Shown: piece after piece, positions 52,031-61,549 of the stretch
Layout: every line of letters starts with the position of its first letter
Numbering within the stretch: the stretch's first letter is position 1
NCBI GenBank assembly: GCA_014378195.1
Contig: JACMOC010000036.1
Span: forward strand, 124,001-188,000
DNA: 64,000 nt
Source: Oligoflexus sp.
GTDB taxonomy: Bacteria; Bdellovibrionota_B; Oligoflexia; Oligoflexales; Oligoflexaceae
Direction: 5' to 3'
Notes under the pieces: model-generated
Told to the model about the DNA's origin: nothing
Database searches by the model: none
The model's input: only the letters and a program-made list of their open reading frames with translations
Program-made: the position numbers and the translations under genes

Positions 52031-55000
52031 ATGATTTTGTCGGATGTATCGATTAAACGCCCCGTTTTTGCAACGATGCTCAACCTCGTGCTGGTCGTGT
52101 TTGGGCTTTTCGCCCTTCCGGAGCTCGCGGTCGATCAGTATCCTAACGTCGACTTTCCTATCATCACGGCTACCGTCACTTATCCAGGCGCCGACCCGGA
52201 AACGATTGAACAAAAGGTCCTCGAACCGCTTGAAGAAGCAGTGAACGGCATCGCTGGCCTCGATAAGGTCAGCGGCAACGCATACCCTAATATTGCCCAG
52301 CTCGTGATCCAGTTTAAACTGGAGAAAAATGGAGACCAGGCGAGTCAGGAGGTTCGTGACAAGATCTTTGCGAAGCTCTCGGATTTGCCAAAAGAAGCCG
52401 AAACACCCGTTATTCAGAAGTTTGACGTGGGCGGCGCTCCGGTCCTCACGATCGCAGTTTCTAATCCGAAATCTGAATATGGTGCGCTTTCAAACCTAAC
52501 AAATGACGTCATCAAGCCTGCCGTCGAACGCATCAACGGCGTCGCTGCCGTGACACTCTCCGGCGCTCGTCTGAGAGAGATTCATGTCCTGGTCAACCGT
52601 AAGGAGTTGTCGGGTTACGGTATAACGCCGGCGGACGTCGTGAATTCTGTGTCCTCTCAAAACGTGGATATTCCCGCCGGTAAACTTCAAAACGATACAA
52701 ACTACTGGAACTTGCGAGTGAAGGGTCGTAGCGATACGGCAAGTCAAATAGCCAATCTTCCCGTACTGAGTACCTCTGCGAGCGGTTTACGTGTTGGGAA
52801 CGTATCGCGCGTTGAGGATACGATCGCGGACAAAGATTCGGCTGGTTATATCAATAAGCAGGAAACCATCCTCCTGTCCGTGCAACGGCAGTCGGGCAGC
52901 AACACGCCGCAGGTGTCCCTCGATGTCCGTAAAGGCCTTGAGAAGCTGAAGAGTCAGCTTCCTGAGGGTACAAAAATCGATGTCGTGAGCGACAACTCGA
53001 TCTTCATCAAAGGTTCCATCGACTCAGTCAAGCTTGACCTTGTTTTGGGAGCGGCCCTTGCGACTTTCATCGTCTTCATTTTCCTCCGGGATCCATGGAT
53101 TACGCTCATCAGTGCTATCGCTCTGCCGGTCTCGGTTCTGGCGACGTTTGCATTCCTTCGGGTGATGCATTTTTCGCTTAACATGATGTCCACGCTCGGC
53201 CTCTCACTCGCGATCGGTATCCTGATCGATGACGCCATTATTGTCATTGAAAACATCCATCGCCATTTGGCAATGGGAAAGTCGGGAGCTGATGCGGCTC
53301 GGGACGCGACTTCGGAAATCGGACTCGCAGTGTTTGCGACCACCCTGACAATCGTTGCAGTATTTGTGCCCGTGGCTTTCATGGAAGGTATCGTTGGACG
53401 ATTCTTCTATCAATTCGGTTTGACCGTTGCGTTTGCTGTTATTGCATCTCTTTTCTGCGCCTTTACCATTGCTCCTATGATGGCCGCACGTCTTCTGAAA
53501 CCAGGCGAATATGAGCCTAAAACGGCCGTTTTGAGAAAGGGGTCTCATTCCATCGATCGCTTTTTAACCTCTCTCGATAATCGTTATAAAAGCATTTTGG
53601 AATGGTCTTTGGGGAACCGTTTTAAAGTTTTGCTTGGCGCCTTGCTCATCTTCCTTTCCAGCTTCGTCCTCCTGAAGTTTGTGCCGGTGTCGTTTTTCCC
53701 AAAAGAAGATCGTGGCGAGTTCACGGTAAACTACACCCTTCCGGAAGGCACAAGCATTGATGGAACGACGGCTAAGTCCTTCGTTATGATCGATGCAATC
53801 CAGAAGTTCCCCGGCATAAAACAAGTAATTACCGCACTTGCCGCTGGCGCTGACAGAAAACCGAACACGGCCCGTATCTACGTTCAGCTGGTTGATAAAC
53901 ATGAGCGGTCATTCTCGCAAGAGGACATGATTCAGCGCATGCGTAAAGAATTGGCGCCTCGTTTTGCGGTCGAAGGTTCGGAAGTCAGCTTAACCGAACA
54001 ATCGGGAGGCGGCGGCAACCGTTCGGAGCCTATCCAGTATATTTTCCAATCGGATCATTGGGATAAGCTCGTAGCTTTCACAGAGCAGGCGAAAAAAGAC
54101 CTTCCGGGTCTGGTGCCTGGCACGACCGACGTAAATACGACCAAACCCAAAGATGCAGCGGAATACCGTATTGTGATCGACCAGGGACGTGCGGCGGATC
54201 TGGGCCTTACGACCGCACAGGTTGGGGGAGCCCTTCGTGCTCTCTACGAAGGTGACAAAATCAGCGATATCGTCGCCAACTCAAAAACGGTTGATGTGCG
54301 CCTTCGCGTAGCCGATATCGACCGCGTGAGCGCTACTGATCTGAGTGCTATCACACTGCAAAACGCCCGTGGCGAACAGATCTCCTTGGCTTCTATCGCT
54401 GAGATCAAGCTTTCCAATGCACCCTCGACGATCGAGCGATTCAATCGCCAGCGTCAGATCACTTTGGTTTCCAACTTTACAGGTAAGGATTTAAATAAAG
54501 CCGCGAATCAAATCGACGCGTATGTAGCCAAAAACATGCCCGTTGAAGTGACTTTAAATAAAGCCGGCCAAACGGAAATGATGACAGATGCAATCAAAGC
54601 GATTTTGAAAGCTCTGGCGATCGCCATTCTTCTCGTATACATGATTCTTTGTGCTCAATATGAGAGCTACCTGGCGCCTCTTGTAATCATGGCGGCTTTG
54701 CCACTCTCCCTCACCGGTGCCTTTGGTTCCCTTGTCCTTACGGGGCAGGCGATGTCGATCTTTACCATGATTGGTATCATTCTCCTTATGGGCCTTGTGA
54801 CGAAGAACGGTATCCTTCTGATCGATTTTACTATGCAGCAGATCCACTCGGGGCACTCCGTCCATGATGCCTTGATGATGGCCGGTCCTGTACGGCTTCG
54901 TCCTATCCTCATGACGACCTTCGCGGCGGGTGGCGGTATGATTCCTATCGCTATCGGTCACGGGGTAGGGGGCGAAGCCCGTTCCCCTATGGGTGTCGCG

Positions 55001-55168
55001 GTAATCGGCGGTCTTCTTCTTTCAACCCTCCTCACTCTGGTGGTTGTTCCTTGTCTCTTCAGCGTTGTTGAAGAATGGCAGGAGCGTTTCAAACACTGGC
55101 GTGCTCACAAAAAAGGCATTGCCTTGAACGACTCATCCAAGGACATAGCAGCCCAAAAAGCTCACTAA
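52031..55168 (+). CDS. RND efflux pump, hydrophobe/amphiphile family (HAE1)
   Basis: A 1045-residue inner-membrane transporter, the usual length for AcrB-like pumps. It starts SDVSIKRPVFATMLNL. The conserved GADPETIEQ, GIAGLDKVSG and LSLAIGILIDDAIIVIENI (the proton-relay Asp pair in TM4) blocks follow. A second half carries GIILLMGLVTKNGILLIDF and MAGPVRLRPILMTTFA. It moves toxic compounds from periplasm and membrane out through the TolC duct, driven by protons. It is the last gene before a 17-bp-stem terminator. The substrate range is unknown. Confidence 0.95.
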   Translation: MILSDVSIKRPVFATMLNLVLVVFGLFALPELAVDQYPNVDFPIITATVTYPGADPETIEQKVLEPLEEAVNGIAGLDKVSGNAYPNIAQLVIQFKLEKNGDQASQEVRDKIFAKLSDLPKEAETPVIQKFDVGGAPVLTIAVSNPKSEYGALSNLTNDVIKPAVERINGVAAVTLSGARLREIHVLVNRKELSGYGITPADVVNSVSSQNVDIPAGKLQNDTNYWNLRVKGRSDTASQIANLPVLSTSASGLRVGNVSRVEDTIADKDSAGYINKQETILLSVQRQSGSNTPQVSLDVRKGLEKLKSQLPEGTKIDVVSDNSIFIKGSIDSVKLDLVLGAALATFIVFIFLRDPWITLISAIALPVSVLATFAFLRVMHFSLNMMSTLGLSLAIGILIDDAIIVIENIHRHLAMGKSGADAARDATSEIGLAVFATTLTIVAVFVPVAFMEGIVGRFFYQFGLTVAFAVIASLFCAFTIAPMMAARLLKPGEYEPKTAVLRKGSHSIDRFLTSLDNRYKSILEWSLGNRFKVLLGALLIFLSSFVLLKFVPVSFFPKEDRGEFTVNYTLPEGTSIDGTTAKSFVMIDAIQKFPGIKQVITALAAGADRKPNTARIYVQLVDKHERSFSQEDMIQRMRKELAPRFAVEGSEVSLTEQSGGGGNRSEPIQYIFQSDHWDKLVAFTEQAKKDLPGLVPGTTDVNTTKPKDAAEYRIVIDQGRAADLGLTTAQVGGALRALYEGDKISDIVANSKTVDVRLRVADIDRVSATDLSAITLQNARGEQISLASIAEIKLSNAPSTIERFNRQRQITLVSNFTGKDLNKAANQIDAYVAKNMPVEVTLNKAGQTEMMTDAIKAILKALAIAILLVYMILCAQYESYLAPLVIMAALPLSLTGAFGSLVLTGQAMSIFTMIGIILLMGLVTKNGILLIDFTMQQIHSGHSVHDALMMAGPVRLRPILMTTFAAGGGMIPIAIGHGVGGEARSPMGVAVIGGLLLSTLLTLVVVPCLFSVVEEWQERFKHWRAHKKGIALNDSSKDIAAQKAH

Positions 55169-55191
55169 GCTGAGCGCTTAAGCGCGATAAA

Positions 55192-55229
55192 AAGAGGCCT
55201 CAAAGTCAGCTTTGACTTTGAGGCCTCTT
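55192..55229. terminator. Strong terminator of the efflux operon
   Basis: Two 17-nt arms (55192-55208 and 55213-55229) pair perfectly around a GCTT loop. The arms contain AAGAGGCCTC and GAGGCCTCTT. It sits between the pump stop and the convergent UspA gene. Confidence 0.88.
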
Positions 55230-55251
55230 CGCACTGGTAGTGTCTCGAACT

Positions 55252-56244
55252 CTATTGAACCATAGCCATATCGGGCACGACTATACTTGCAACGTGATTT
55301 TCCATCATAGCCTGATACGGTATCTTACCGAGCACGAGGCCCTTAGGGCGCAAAAAGTGATGTTTACCAAATATTAGGATATCGGCCTTGGTGTCCCTAA
55401 CCTGCTGCTGGAGCTCTTCCGCAGGTTGGCCAAAGCAAATACGAGGGGTCCAGTGCAAACCGCGCGCAAATTCGCTATCCGCCGCTTCCAGACGCTCTAC
55501 CATCGCGCTCCGCATCTCATCTTTCAAATGTTTAAGATAAACGTCGGTTTTTAAATCGGGATCAAAGGGAAGGCGTCCTTCAACCATCGCCGTTTTGATT
55601 TTGTCCACCGTCTCGTTTATTTCGCGATAACTGCTACGTTTTACGTGCAGGTGAAAGAGGTGACTGTAGGAAATGGATTTGCAGAGGCCGAGGGCTGCTC
55701 TGAGTGCATAAAGACCTTCGTCCCGAAGGTTATCGGCGACCAGGATATTATGGTCTTTGCTGGCAAAATCGATCGCCGTATCGAGCGGTAGTATCATGAC
55801 GGGGAATTTTGAAGAGTTCATTAAAGACAGGGCTGTGGACATACCACCATATCTGTCGTGATTCGCTCTCGGGCTCATTCCACAAAGTACGAGGGATGCA
55901 CCGACATCCTCCGCAACCGATTCCAGAGCATTTTCCGGAAAATCGCGCACGACCCGTAAGTCAATCACAAGTTCGGGCGGCAGGCGATCGCGTATTGCAA
56001 GTAATTTTTGTTCGGCACTCTTCACATCGCTCGTATAAATGTCATGTTCGAAGGCTTCATAAGGAAGAACCATATCCCCTCCTGCCGAAATATAGCCTCG
56101 GAAAGGTTGGGTCGCATGCACAAAAATCAATCGTGAGCCTGTTTTTTTAGCGAGGCTGACGGCTGTTTGAATCAAATTGTTTTCTTCGTCGCCAAGATCA
56201 AGCGCGACAACTATCGTGGTCTCCGCACTAAAGAGTTCTAACAT
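55252..56244 (-). CDS. Tandem UspA-domain protein
   Basis: A 330-residue protein with two universal stress domains (about 8-152 and 165-326). The first ends with LVLCGMSPRANHDRYGGMSTA and MILPL. The second has ADILIFGKHHFLRPKGLVLGK and SIVVPDM, close to the ATP-binding Gly-x2-Gly-x9-Gly loop. Tandem UspA proteins bind nucleotides and are induced in stress or energy limitation. AAGGGG precedes the ATG. The gene appears single. Confidence 0.85.
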   Translation of the reverse strand: MLELFSAETTIVVALDLGDEENNLIQTAVSLAKKTGSRLIFVHATQPFRGYISAGGDMVLPYEAFEHDIYTSDVKSAEQKLLAIRDRLPPELVIDLRVVRDFPENALESVAEDVGASLVLCGMSPRANHDRYGGMSTALSLMNSSKFPVMILPLDTAIDFASKDHNILVADNLRDEGLYALRAALGLCKSISYSHLFHLHVKRSSYREINETVDKIKTAMVEGRLPFDPDLKTDVYLKHLKDEMRSAMVERLEAADSEFARGLHWTPRICFGQPAEELQQQVRDTKADILIFGKHHFLRPKGLVLGKIPYQAMMENHVASIVVPDMAMVQ

Positions 56245-56465
56245 AACGTCACCCCTTACTCGTGTTATAACGCCCCACTCTCCTTATAGCGATCCTACCC
56301 ACGGGCGGTCTACTCAGACCTTGGCATGCTTTCCTGAAAGAACTAATATATCAGCGACATACGTGAGATCGTGGGTATTCTAAAATCTCATTGTCCTTTC
56401 GTAATTAGGGGCGCAAGATCACCTTTAAACGGACAGCAGGTGCTGCCGAACTTAGGGAGAAGGTC

Positions 56466-56789
56466 ATGGATTTAAGTTTTGCGAACGCTCGCCTCGAAAA
56501 AGCCTACTTTTTCAAAGTAAATCAAGAATTAATCAAGGCTATGCATGAGCAAGAAGAGAAAAAGCTTGAGCATGAAAACCAGGAGCTTCATTGGATGAAG
56601 TGTCCGAAGTGCGGGCATGACCTCAAACAAACCAAACTTTCCTCTATGGTCGTAGAGCGCTGCACACACTGCGAAGGTGTGTTTTTTGACAAAGATGAAT
56701 GGACCCAACTTTTTGGTGACCCGGAAAGCCACGAGAGCTTCATTAAAACCCTGCATTCGCTCCTCGTTGGGGACGGAAAGCCGGACTAA
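56466..56789 (+). CDS. zf-TFIIB-type zinc-ribbon protein
   Basis: A 107-residue cytoplasmic protein. A charged helical N-terminus (EQEEKKLEHENQE) is followed by a zinc ribbon with Cys46/Cys49 (CPKCGHDL) and Cys66/Cys69 (CTHCEGVFFD), the usual pattern of small zf-TFIIB-like proteins. The role of these bacterial proteins is unknown. GGAG lies about 7 nt ahead of the ATG. The neighbours do not suggest a partner. Confidence 0.8.
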   Translation: MDLSFANARLEKAYFFKVNQELIKAMHEQEEKKLEHENQELHWMKCPKCGHDLKQTKLSSMVVERCTHCEGVFFDKDEWTQLFGDPESHESFIKTLHSLLVGDGKPD

Positions 56790-56920
56790 GCTAAGCCCTG
56801 GTATGGGCTGCTTTTTTGACTTGATTAGCAGTCTTACCAAGGGGCTAAGCTTCTAAAAAATCTATCCTATTAAGAAATAAGCTTGTTCTGCCGATATCAC
56901 CCCAATACGTGAGGTGCCTT

Positions 56921-59026
56921 ATGCAGTTAAACGACCTGAACATCCGTATTATTACGGTCCATCCTAGTTCGGCCGTTCGCCAACTCCTGAATGCTGAGCT
57001 GCGGGGACGAGGCTATCAAGACGTTTTAGGTGTATCCGACCTTTCTGACGTTGTGTCCTTGCTCGAGACTCAGCTGATCCACTGGGTCATCACATTGCCA
57101 TTTCTCGATGGCAAGAATAACGTCTTTCAGCTACTCCGGGTGGCAAACGAAGAGATGGCTTTTGTCGACCTCCGCATATCCCTCATTCTTGACGATCCTT
57201 TGGATTCGTTTTTACTGAGCAAAGCATACGATATGGGCCTTCTCTCGCACCATGATCGGATGAAATCCAAGCTCGACATCGAAGTCGAATTCAAAATACT
57301 TTTTGATAGAGAAGTTCATTACGTCGGCGCGCTCGACCTGGTTGCAGCCGATTATTTGCGATTGCACTTTGTCAGCCACCAAAGGTGGAACGACCTTTTG
57401 CGTTTCGAGAAGGCCTTGTTTTCTCTTCATCGCGGTAATATCGATCTTGCTTTTAAACTCGCCGAAGCTCAGCTCCGGGCGGGAGAAAAAGCCACCGCTG
57501 CGAAACTCCTCTCGCAGATTGCGACGATTGATCCCGACAAAAATGGAGAGATTTCTACCCTTTGGCAGAACTTTGAACAAGGCAGTTTTGTGTCTGTCCC
57601 CGTCGGTGAATTGGAAACCGATGCCGGCGAAATGCTTGGTGTCAAACACTGTATCATCGTCGATCCTGACTTGATCCAGCTACACTTGATCGAAAAGCTC
57701 CTCATCCAGCTTGGGATTCCCCACGTCGAGACCTTTACCGATTCGGCAGAGGCCCTGGATCATCTCGAAAGCGGTGCACGCCCTGAAATCATACTCTTTG
57801 AGTGGCGTAGCAAGGCTCTTGCCGGCCCTATTTTTGCGCAGAGAGTGCGCGAAATCGTAGGTTTTGGCGTTCCTTTGACTGTGATCAACGACCAGCTCTC
57901 CGACCAGGATATGCCACTACTCCGAGAGATGGGCGTGACCAACCGTATTCGCAAACCCATTCAGGCCACGTCTTTTTTTAGAGAATTTCTCTGGCTCGTG
58001 CATCAGGACAAAGCGCCGACCGAGCCGTTCATCATTCTTCAAAAGATCAAGCAGGCTATGGCCGATAGCGATTTTGAATTACTCGCCAAATTAACCAAGC
58101 GCTACATGGAAAGCGACAAATGCACTGAAGCCGATAAATGTCTGCTTCAGGCCGAACTCTCCTATTTCCGCGGGCACTATTCCGCCTCGCGCGATATGGC
58201 TCTCAATACACTCAAGAGCGGCATGATCAACGTTGAAGTGTTAAATACATTAGGCAAGTCATTAATGAAAATGCGTGATTTTGAAACAGCATTGAAGTGT
58301 TTTGAAACCGCACAGATGGTGTCGCCGAATAACGTTCGTCGTATCTGCAATATCGCCGAATCAAATCTCGAGTTGGGAAAGATCAAAGCCTTCGAGGCTA
58401 ATGTCGAAAAAGCTAAAGACATCGATCCGGACGCGATCGCAATCACTGAAGTCGAAATCAAAGGCGCTCTTGTTCAAAAGGATGCTGCCAAAGCTCAGGC
58501 CTTGATGCAATCCCTGAAATCTCTCCTTACGATACTTTCGTTTACCAACAATCGAGCGATTTCTTTGATCCGCTGCGATTATTTTCAAGCGGGCATTGAT
58601 CTCTACAGGGAGGCGCTTCAGGCCGTACCTTCGGGTCAGGTCGAGATCAAAGGTGTTTTGCAGTATAATCTCGCCCTTGCTCTGGCTCGCCTTAACCGCA
58701 TCGAAGAATCCAAACAAATGCTGCTTGCTGAGGAGATAAGCTGCGTTCCAAAAGTGAGTGGAAAAGCGAAAAGCCTACTTATACGAGTCAATAGGAGTCT
58801 CACGACGGGCGAGAGATTCGCCCTTAACCGAGAGACAGGCACCGCTACACCGGAAGAGGCACAAGAGTCAGCGAACGGATACGAAGAAACCATGATGGCC
58901 CTTAAAGTCGGACCGGGGGATTTTTGTCTGCACAAAGTCTATACGGAGCCGCGAACGGAGCCCAAACTCAAACAGCTCCTCGACAAGCCTTTCAGCCTCA
59001 AAAAACGAATTTCCAAGGCATCTTAA
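56921..59026 (+). CDS. Receiver-TPR protein with Asp-to-Glu receiver, paralogue 2
   Basis: A 701-residue protein from ATG 56921 (GAGGTG 4 nt upstream). It has the same domain order as the protein at 20276: a degenerate receiver-like domain (about 8-115), a helical linker, a second receiver (about 235-350) and TPR repeats to about 590. In the second receiver LFEWRSKALAG has Glu294 at the acceptor position, a change that in laboratory mutants can mimic phosphorylation; the KPI lysine persists. The tail near GDFCLHKVYTE resembles the end of paralogue 1. It is probably an always-on adaptor in a signalling or motility complex. The gene is single. Confidence 0.8.
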   Translation: MQLNDLNIRIITVHPSSAVRQLLNAELRGRGYQDVLGVSDLSDVVSLLETQLIHWVITLPFLDGKNNVFQLLRVANEEMAFVDLRISLILDDPLDSFLLSKAYDMGLLSHHDRMKSKLDIEVEFKILFDREVHYVGALDLVAADYLRLHFVSHQRWNDLLRFEKALFSLHRGNIDLAFKLAEAQLRAGEKATAAKLLSQIATIDPDKNGEISTLWQNFEQGSFVSVPVGELETDAGEMLGVKHCIIVDPDLIQLHLIEKLLIQLGIPHVETFTDSAEALDHLESGARPEIILFEWRSKALAGPIFAQRVREIVGFGVPLTVINDQLSDQDMPLLREMGVTNRIRKPIQATSFFREFLWLVHQDKAPTEPFIILQKIKQAMADSDFELLAKLTKRYMESDKCTEADKCLLQAELSYFRGHYSASRDMALNTLKSGMINVEVLNTLGKSLMKMRDFETALKCFETAQMVSPNNVRRICNIAESNLELGKIKAFEANVEKAKDIDPDAIAITEVEIKGALVQKDAAKAQALMQSLKSLLTILSFTNNRAISLIRCDYFQAGIDLYREALQAVPSGQVEIKGVLQYNLALALARLNRIEESKQMLLAEEISCVPKVSGKAKSLLIRVNRSLTTGERFALNRETGTATPEEAQESANGYEETMMALKVGPGDFCLHKVYTEPRTEPKLKQLLDKPFSLKKRISKAS

Positions 59027-59051
59027 ACTTTTGGGTCTCACCACAAACAAC

Positions 59052-59075
59052 AGAGGCTCCCGCTTGGGAGCCTCT
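59052..59075. terminator. Terminator after the second receiver-TPR gene
   Basis: AGAGGCTCCC (59052-59061) pairs with GGGAGCCTCT (59066-59075) around a GCTT loop, the same loop as the efflux-operon terminator. It separates convergent genes. Confidence 0.78.
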
Positions 59076-59137
59076 AGCTTAGCAATCGTCCAAGGACGAC
59101 TCATTGTTCTGTATGTCAGAGGGGGATAAACTGCAGC

Positions 59138-60001
59138 TTACAAACCAGCGTTAGAAATGAGAGTTGGTGTCGCTCGCGAAGTTTTGTGCAGAGCGCCTGC
59201 TAGGAACTTTTTGTTGACTGGGTTGTTGAGATCAACGTATTCCGAAACCGAAATATCGGCGCCGTCCGGGCCTTTTGCAAATCCGCCGCCAGAGGTAACG
59301 CCAACCAGTTTGTTACCGATGAGCATAGGTCCGCCTGAATCGCCTTCGCCACTTGAGACGTTCGTCCCGACGTCAGCCGCATCAACCGTTTCGGTGCCTG
59401 ACAAACCTGCGAATACGATCATACCATCTTGGAGAGCTTGAACAGTGTTTTTGCCTTCGCGTTTGACGCCGGCACCTGAACCGTTCAGAGTTCCGTTCTC
59501 CATAAAATCTTTGTTGTTGCCGAAGCCGATGATTGTGAACTCGGTTCCAACGGAAGGAGCTTCACTCGCCAGAGGCGTAATTCCGGGCGCGGAGTTTGCT
59601 GGGAAAGTAATGACTGAAACATCGTATTGGCTCACGCCTTTATCGATGGAGTATTCAGGATTTCGTTCGTAGGAAAGAGCATGAGGACCTGGTGCAAACT
59701 TGCCATCTTTTTCGACCGCAAATACCATCGCCGGATTTGCGCGATCGAGACCTTCGACACAGTGACCTGCGGTGACGACTTGATGATCGTTGACGAAGGT
59801 TCCGGTACAGAGACCCTGACCTTGTGGAAGGTTCATCACGAGAAGGACAGTGGAAGGATGATCCGTTGCTGAGTCTTCAACACCGTTCGTGACTTTAACA
59901 GCGCTGTCTTTAGAAGCTATTTGGCCACAAGCGGTGATCAAGCCCAAAGCCAAAATCGCTGGTGTGAAAGTAAGGAGGGCATTTCTGCTAGTAATGATCA
60001 T
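59138..60001 (-). CDS. Trypsin-like (S1) serine protease lipoprotein
   Basis: A 287-residue secreted protease. The signal peptide ends in lipobox ITAC (Cys25). The chymotrypsin-fold domain has catalytic His80 (VTAGHC), Asp127 (YDVSVI) and Ser222 (GEGDSGGP). VTNGVED near 37-43 resembles the activation-site region of S1 zymogens. A short C-terminal extension follows. Predatory and soil bacteria commonly export such enzymes. GGAG lies 8 nt ahead of the ATG. The gene is monocistronic by context. Confidence 0.88.
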   Translation of the reverse strand: MIITSRNALLTFTPAILALGLITACGQIASKDSAVKVTNGVEDSATDHPSTVLLVMNLPQGQGLCTGTFVNDHQVVTAGHCVEGLDRANPAMVFAVEKDGKFAPGPHALSYERNPEYSIDKGVSQYDVSVITFPANSAPGITPLASEAPSVGTEFTIIGFGNNKDFMENGTLNGSGAGVKREGKNTVQALQDGMIVFAGLSGTETVDAADVGTNVSSGEGDSGGPMLIGNKLVGVTSGGGFAKGPDGADISVSEYVDLNNPVNKKFLAGALHKTSRATPTLISNAGL

Positions 60002-60251
60002 TGTGTGATCTCCATGATTTCTGGTTCGTCAGCTTCTCTTCCTGACATTCACAACCTAATCGATCCTTGACTGACTGGCCAGAACAAAATGAGCTTCGTA
60101 CAATTATTTTTTGTAATTTAATCAATATTATCTTAGGGAATACGAAATATTCGAATCAAATCCTCTAGTTTTAGGAAACTAGGGATTTGTCGGCCCTTGC
60201 GGGTTCCGGCGCCTTTTTGGATTGATTTTGGAATTAAGTGTCAAAAGAGCA

Positions 60252-60280
60252 CTGCAGGAAGAAAAAAAAGCATCCTGCAG
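60252..60280. repeat. Inverted repeat downstream of the 60294 gene
   Basis: CTGCAGGA (60252-60259) and TCCTGCAG (60273-60280) flank an A-rich loop, giving a T-rich loop on the minus strand just past the stop of the minus-strand gene. It may be an atypical terminator. Confidence 0.3.
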
Positions 60281-60293
60281 CCCAGTGAAGATT

Positions 60294-60635
60294 TTAAGAA
60301 GCGAGATCAAATTCCTTTGCATGTTCATTGCGTATGAACGAGAGCGAAGCACCAAGGTCTTTTTTGATGAAGATCAGGAACTCGGGCCGCATCCCGTGTT
60401 CCTTGCAGCTTTCGATGTAGTGGGCGAGTTTCGCCATCAAAGCCTGACGAGGCCCAGATAGGGTAGGGCTCTCCTCTACCAGCTCAAACAAGCGTTCGGC
60501 GTGGGTGTATGTCTGGTTAAGGGTTATGTAAGTAAGAGATCGACTTATGGTTCCAAATGTAGGACTCATAAGGTCGCTAAGGCTTTCTTGGAGCTTTTGG
60601 TAATGGTTCCAAATCTTGGAATCCTTGTCATTCAT
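60294..60635 (-). CDS. Small helical cytoplasmic protein (unknown)
   Basis: A 113-residue protein without signal peptide, predicted all helical (NDKDSKIWNHYQKLQESLSD, AERLFELVEESPT). No family was recognised. GGGAGGAAC lies just ahead of the ATG, a strong site, which supports expression. Neighbours on either side are exported proteins on other transcripts, so context is uninformative. Confidence 0.6.
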   Translation of the reverse strand: MNDKDSKIWNHYQKLQESLSDLMSPTFGTISRSLTYITLNQTYTHAERLFELVEESPTLSGPRQALMAKLAHYIESCKEHGMRPEFLIFIKKDLGASLSFIRNEHAKEFDLAS

Positions 60636-60735
60636 GGTGTTCCTCCCTGATAAGCCTCATGTCGGCAGAATATACCGAGTTCTATAGGACCGACTTGCCG
60701 TGCTCGGTCTTACGTATGGTTAAGGGGCTGAAATC

Positions 60736-60894
60736 GTGAAATTTATGGAACGTACCATGTCTCTTACAAATTTATTAAAGAAGTCGTTTGCTCTTCTCTG
60801 CGCAGGACTTATAATTTTTTCATGCCGTCGCGAGTTGGATTTGGACAGTTTTTGTATGCCAAATAGACTTTTAGTTACGGGCGCGGAGGTTTAG
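60736..60894 (+). CDS. Very small lipoprotein (52 residues)
   Basis: GTG 60736 has AAGGGG 8 nt upstream and opens a 52-residue frame ending at TAG 60892-60894; an ATG at 60745 is a shorter alternative. The product has a basic start, a hydrophobic core (FALLCAGLIIFS) and lipobox IFSC, followed by only about 25 mature residues (RRELDLDSFCMPN...). The next gene, also a lipoprotein, starts at the following base, and its ribosome site lies inside this frame. Pairing suggests co-function. No family was recognised. Confidence 0.5.
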   Translation: MKFMERTMSLTNLLKKSFALLCAGLIIFSCRRELDLDSFCMPNRLLVTGAEV

Positions 60895-61479
60895 ATGAGA
60901 TACTTTGCCCTGCTTTCAGCGCTGGCCCTCCTATCGTGCGGGATAACCAAACCCCATTCTGACCTCACGGCGAAAGCTGATCTACCTGATAATTATGCGA
61001 TTAAATCAGTTTGTTATGGTTTGGCTCAAGATATCGAAAAAGCTATAAAAGTTGACGTCGATGATACGACGGACGTAAGACTTTGTGCTGTTGTCCAAAA
61101 AGACGGGCACCTGGGCCTGGATTTACGCTATCAGCCTCAGAGTAAGCCACTGCTGGATCCCGTTTTTGCGATGGTGACCCTTCAAGATGGAAAAGGCCGT
61201 AGCTCGAGCGAAATGTTTCAGATGCGGTCGAGCCCCTATTCAGGGGCATTCGAACTCTATTTAACCGATGGATGTATCGTCGGGAGTTTTGAAGGATGTG
61301 CTCATGGTGCCGAGAAGAAAATGCAGCAATTTCTCAATGTATTAAGCAATCGGGAGCATACCTCGGGGTTTGATGTCAGCCTCGCGTTTGTTTCAGTAAA
61401 AAACGACCATGAAGCCCAGTGGGATTTACACAATCCGTTGAAGAGGCAAAATTATAAGTTCGAGATCAAAGATCTATAA
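60895..61479 (+). CDS. Lipoprotein (unknown)
   Basis: A 194-residue protein with lipobox LLSC (Cys15) and a mature part with several Cys (VCYGL, RLCAV, DGCIVGSFEGCAHG) that could form disulfides. GGAGG 6 nt upstream fixes the ATG directly after the preceding stop. It probably lies in the periplasm or on the outer membrane. No family was recognised. A strong hairpin terminator follows at 61505. Confidence 0.7.
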   Translation: MRYFALLSALALLSCGITKPHSDLTAKADLPDNYAIKSVCYGLAQDIEKAIKVDVDDTTDVRLCAVVQKDGHLGLDLRYQPQSKPLLDPVFAMVTLQDGKGRSSSEMFQMRSSPYSGAFELYLTDGCIVGSFEGCAHGAEKKMQQFLNVLSNREHTSGFDVSLAFVSVKNDHEAQWDLHNPLKRQNYKFEIKDL

Positions 61480-61504
61480 GGTGAGAATACCGTGATCAAT
61501 GAAA

Positions 61505-61538
61505 AACGCCTCCTTCGCTTTTTGGCGAAGGAGGCGTT
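61505..61538. terminator. Bidirectional terminator
   Basis: Two 14-nt arms (61505-61518, 61525-61538) containing AACGCCTCC and GGAGGCGTT pair perfectly around a TTTTTG loop, between convergent lipoprotein genes. Confidence 0.82.
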
Positions 61539-61549
61539 CCTATAACTGA

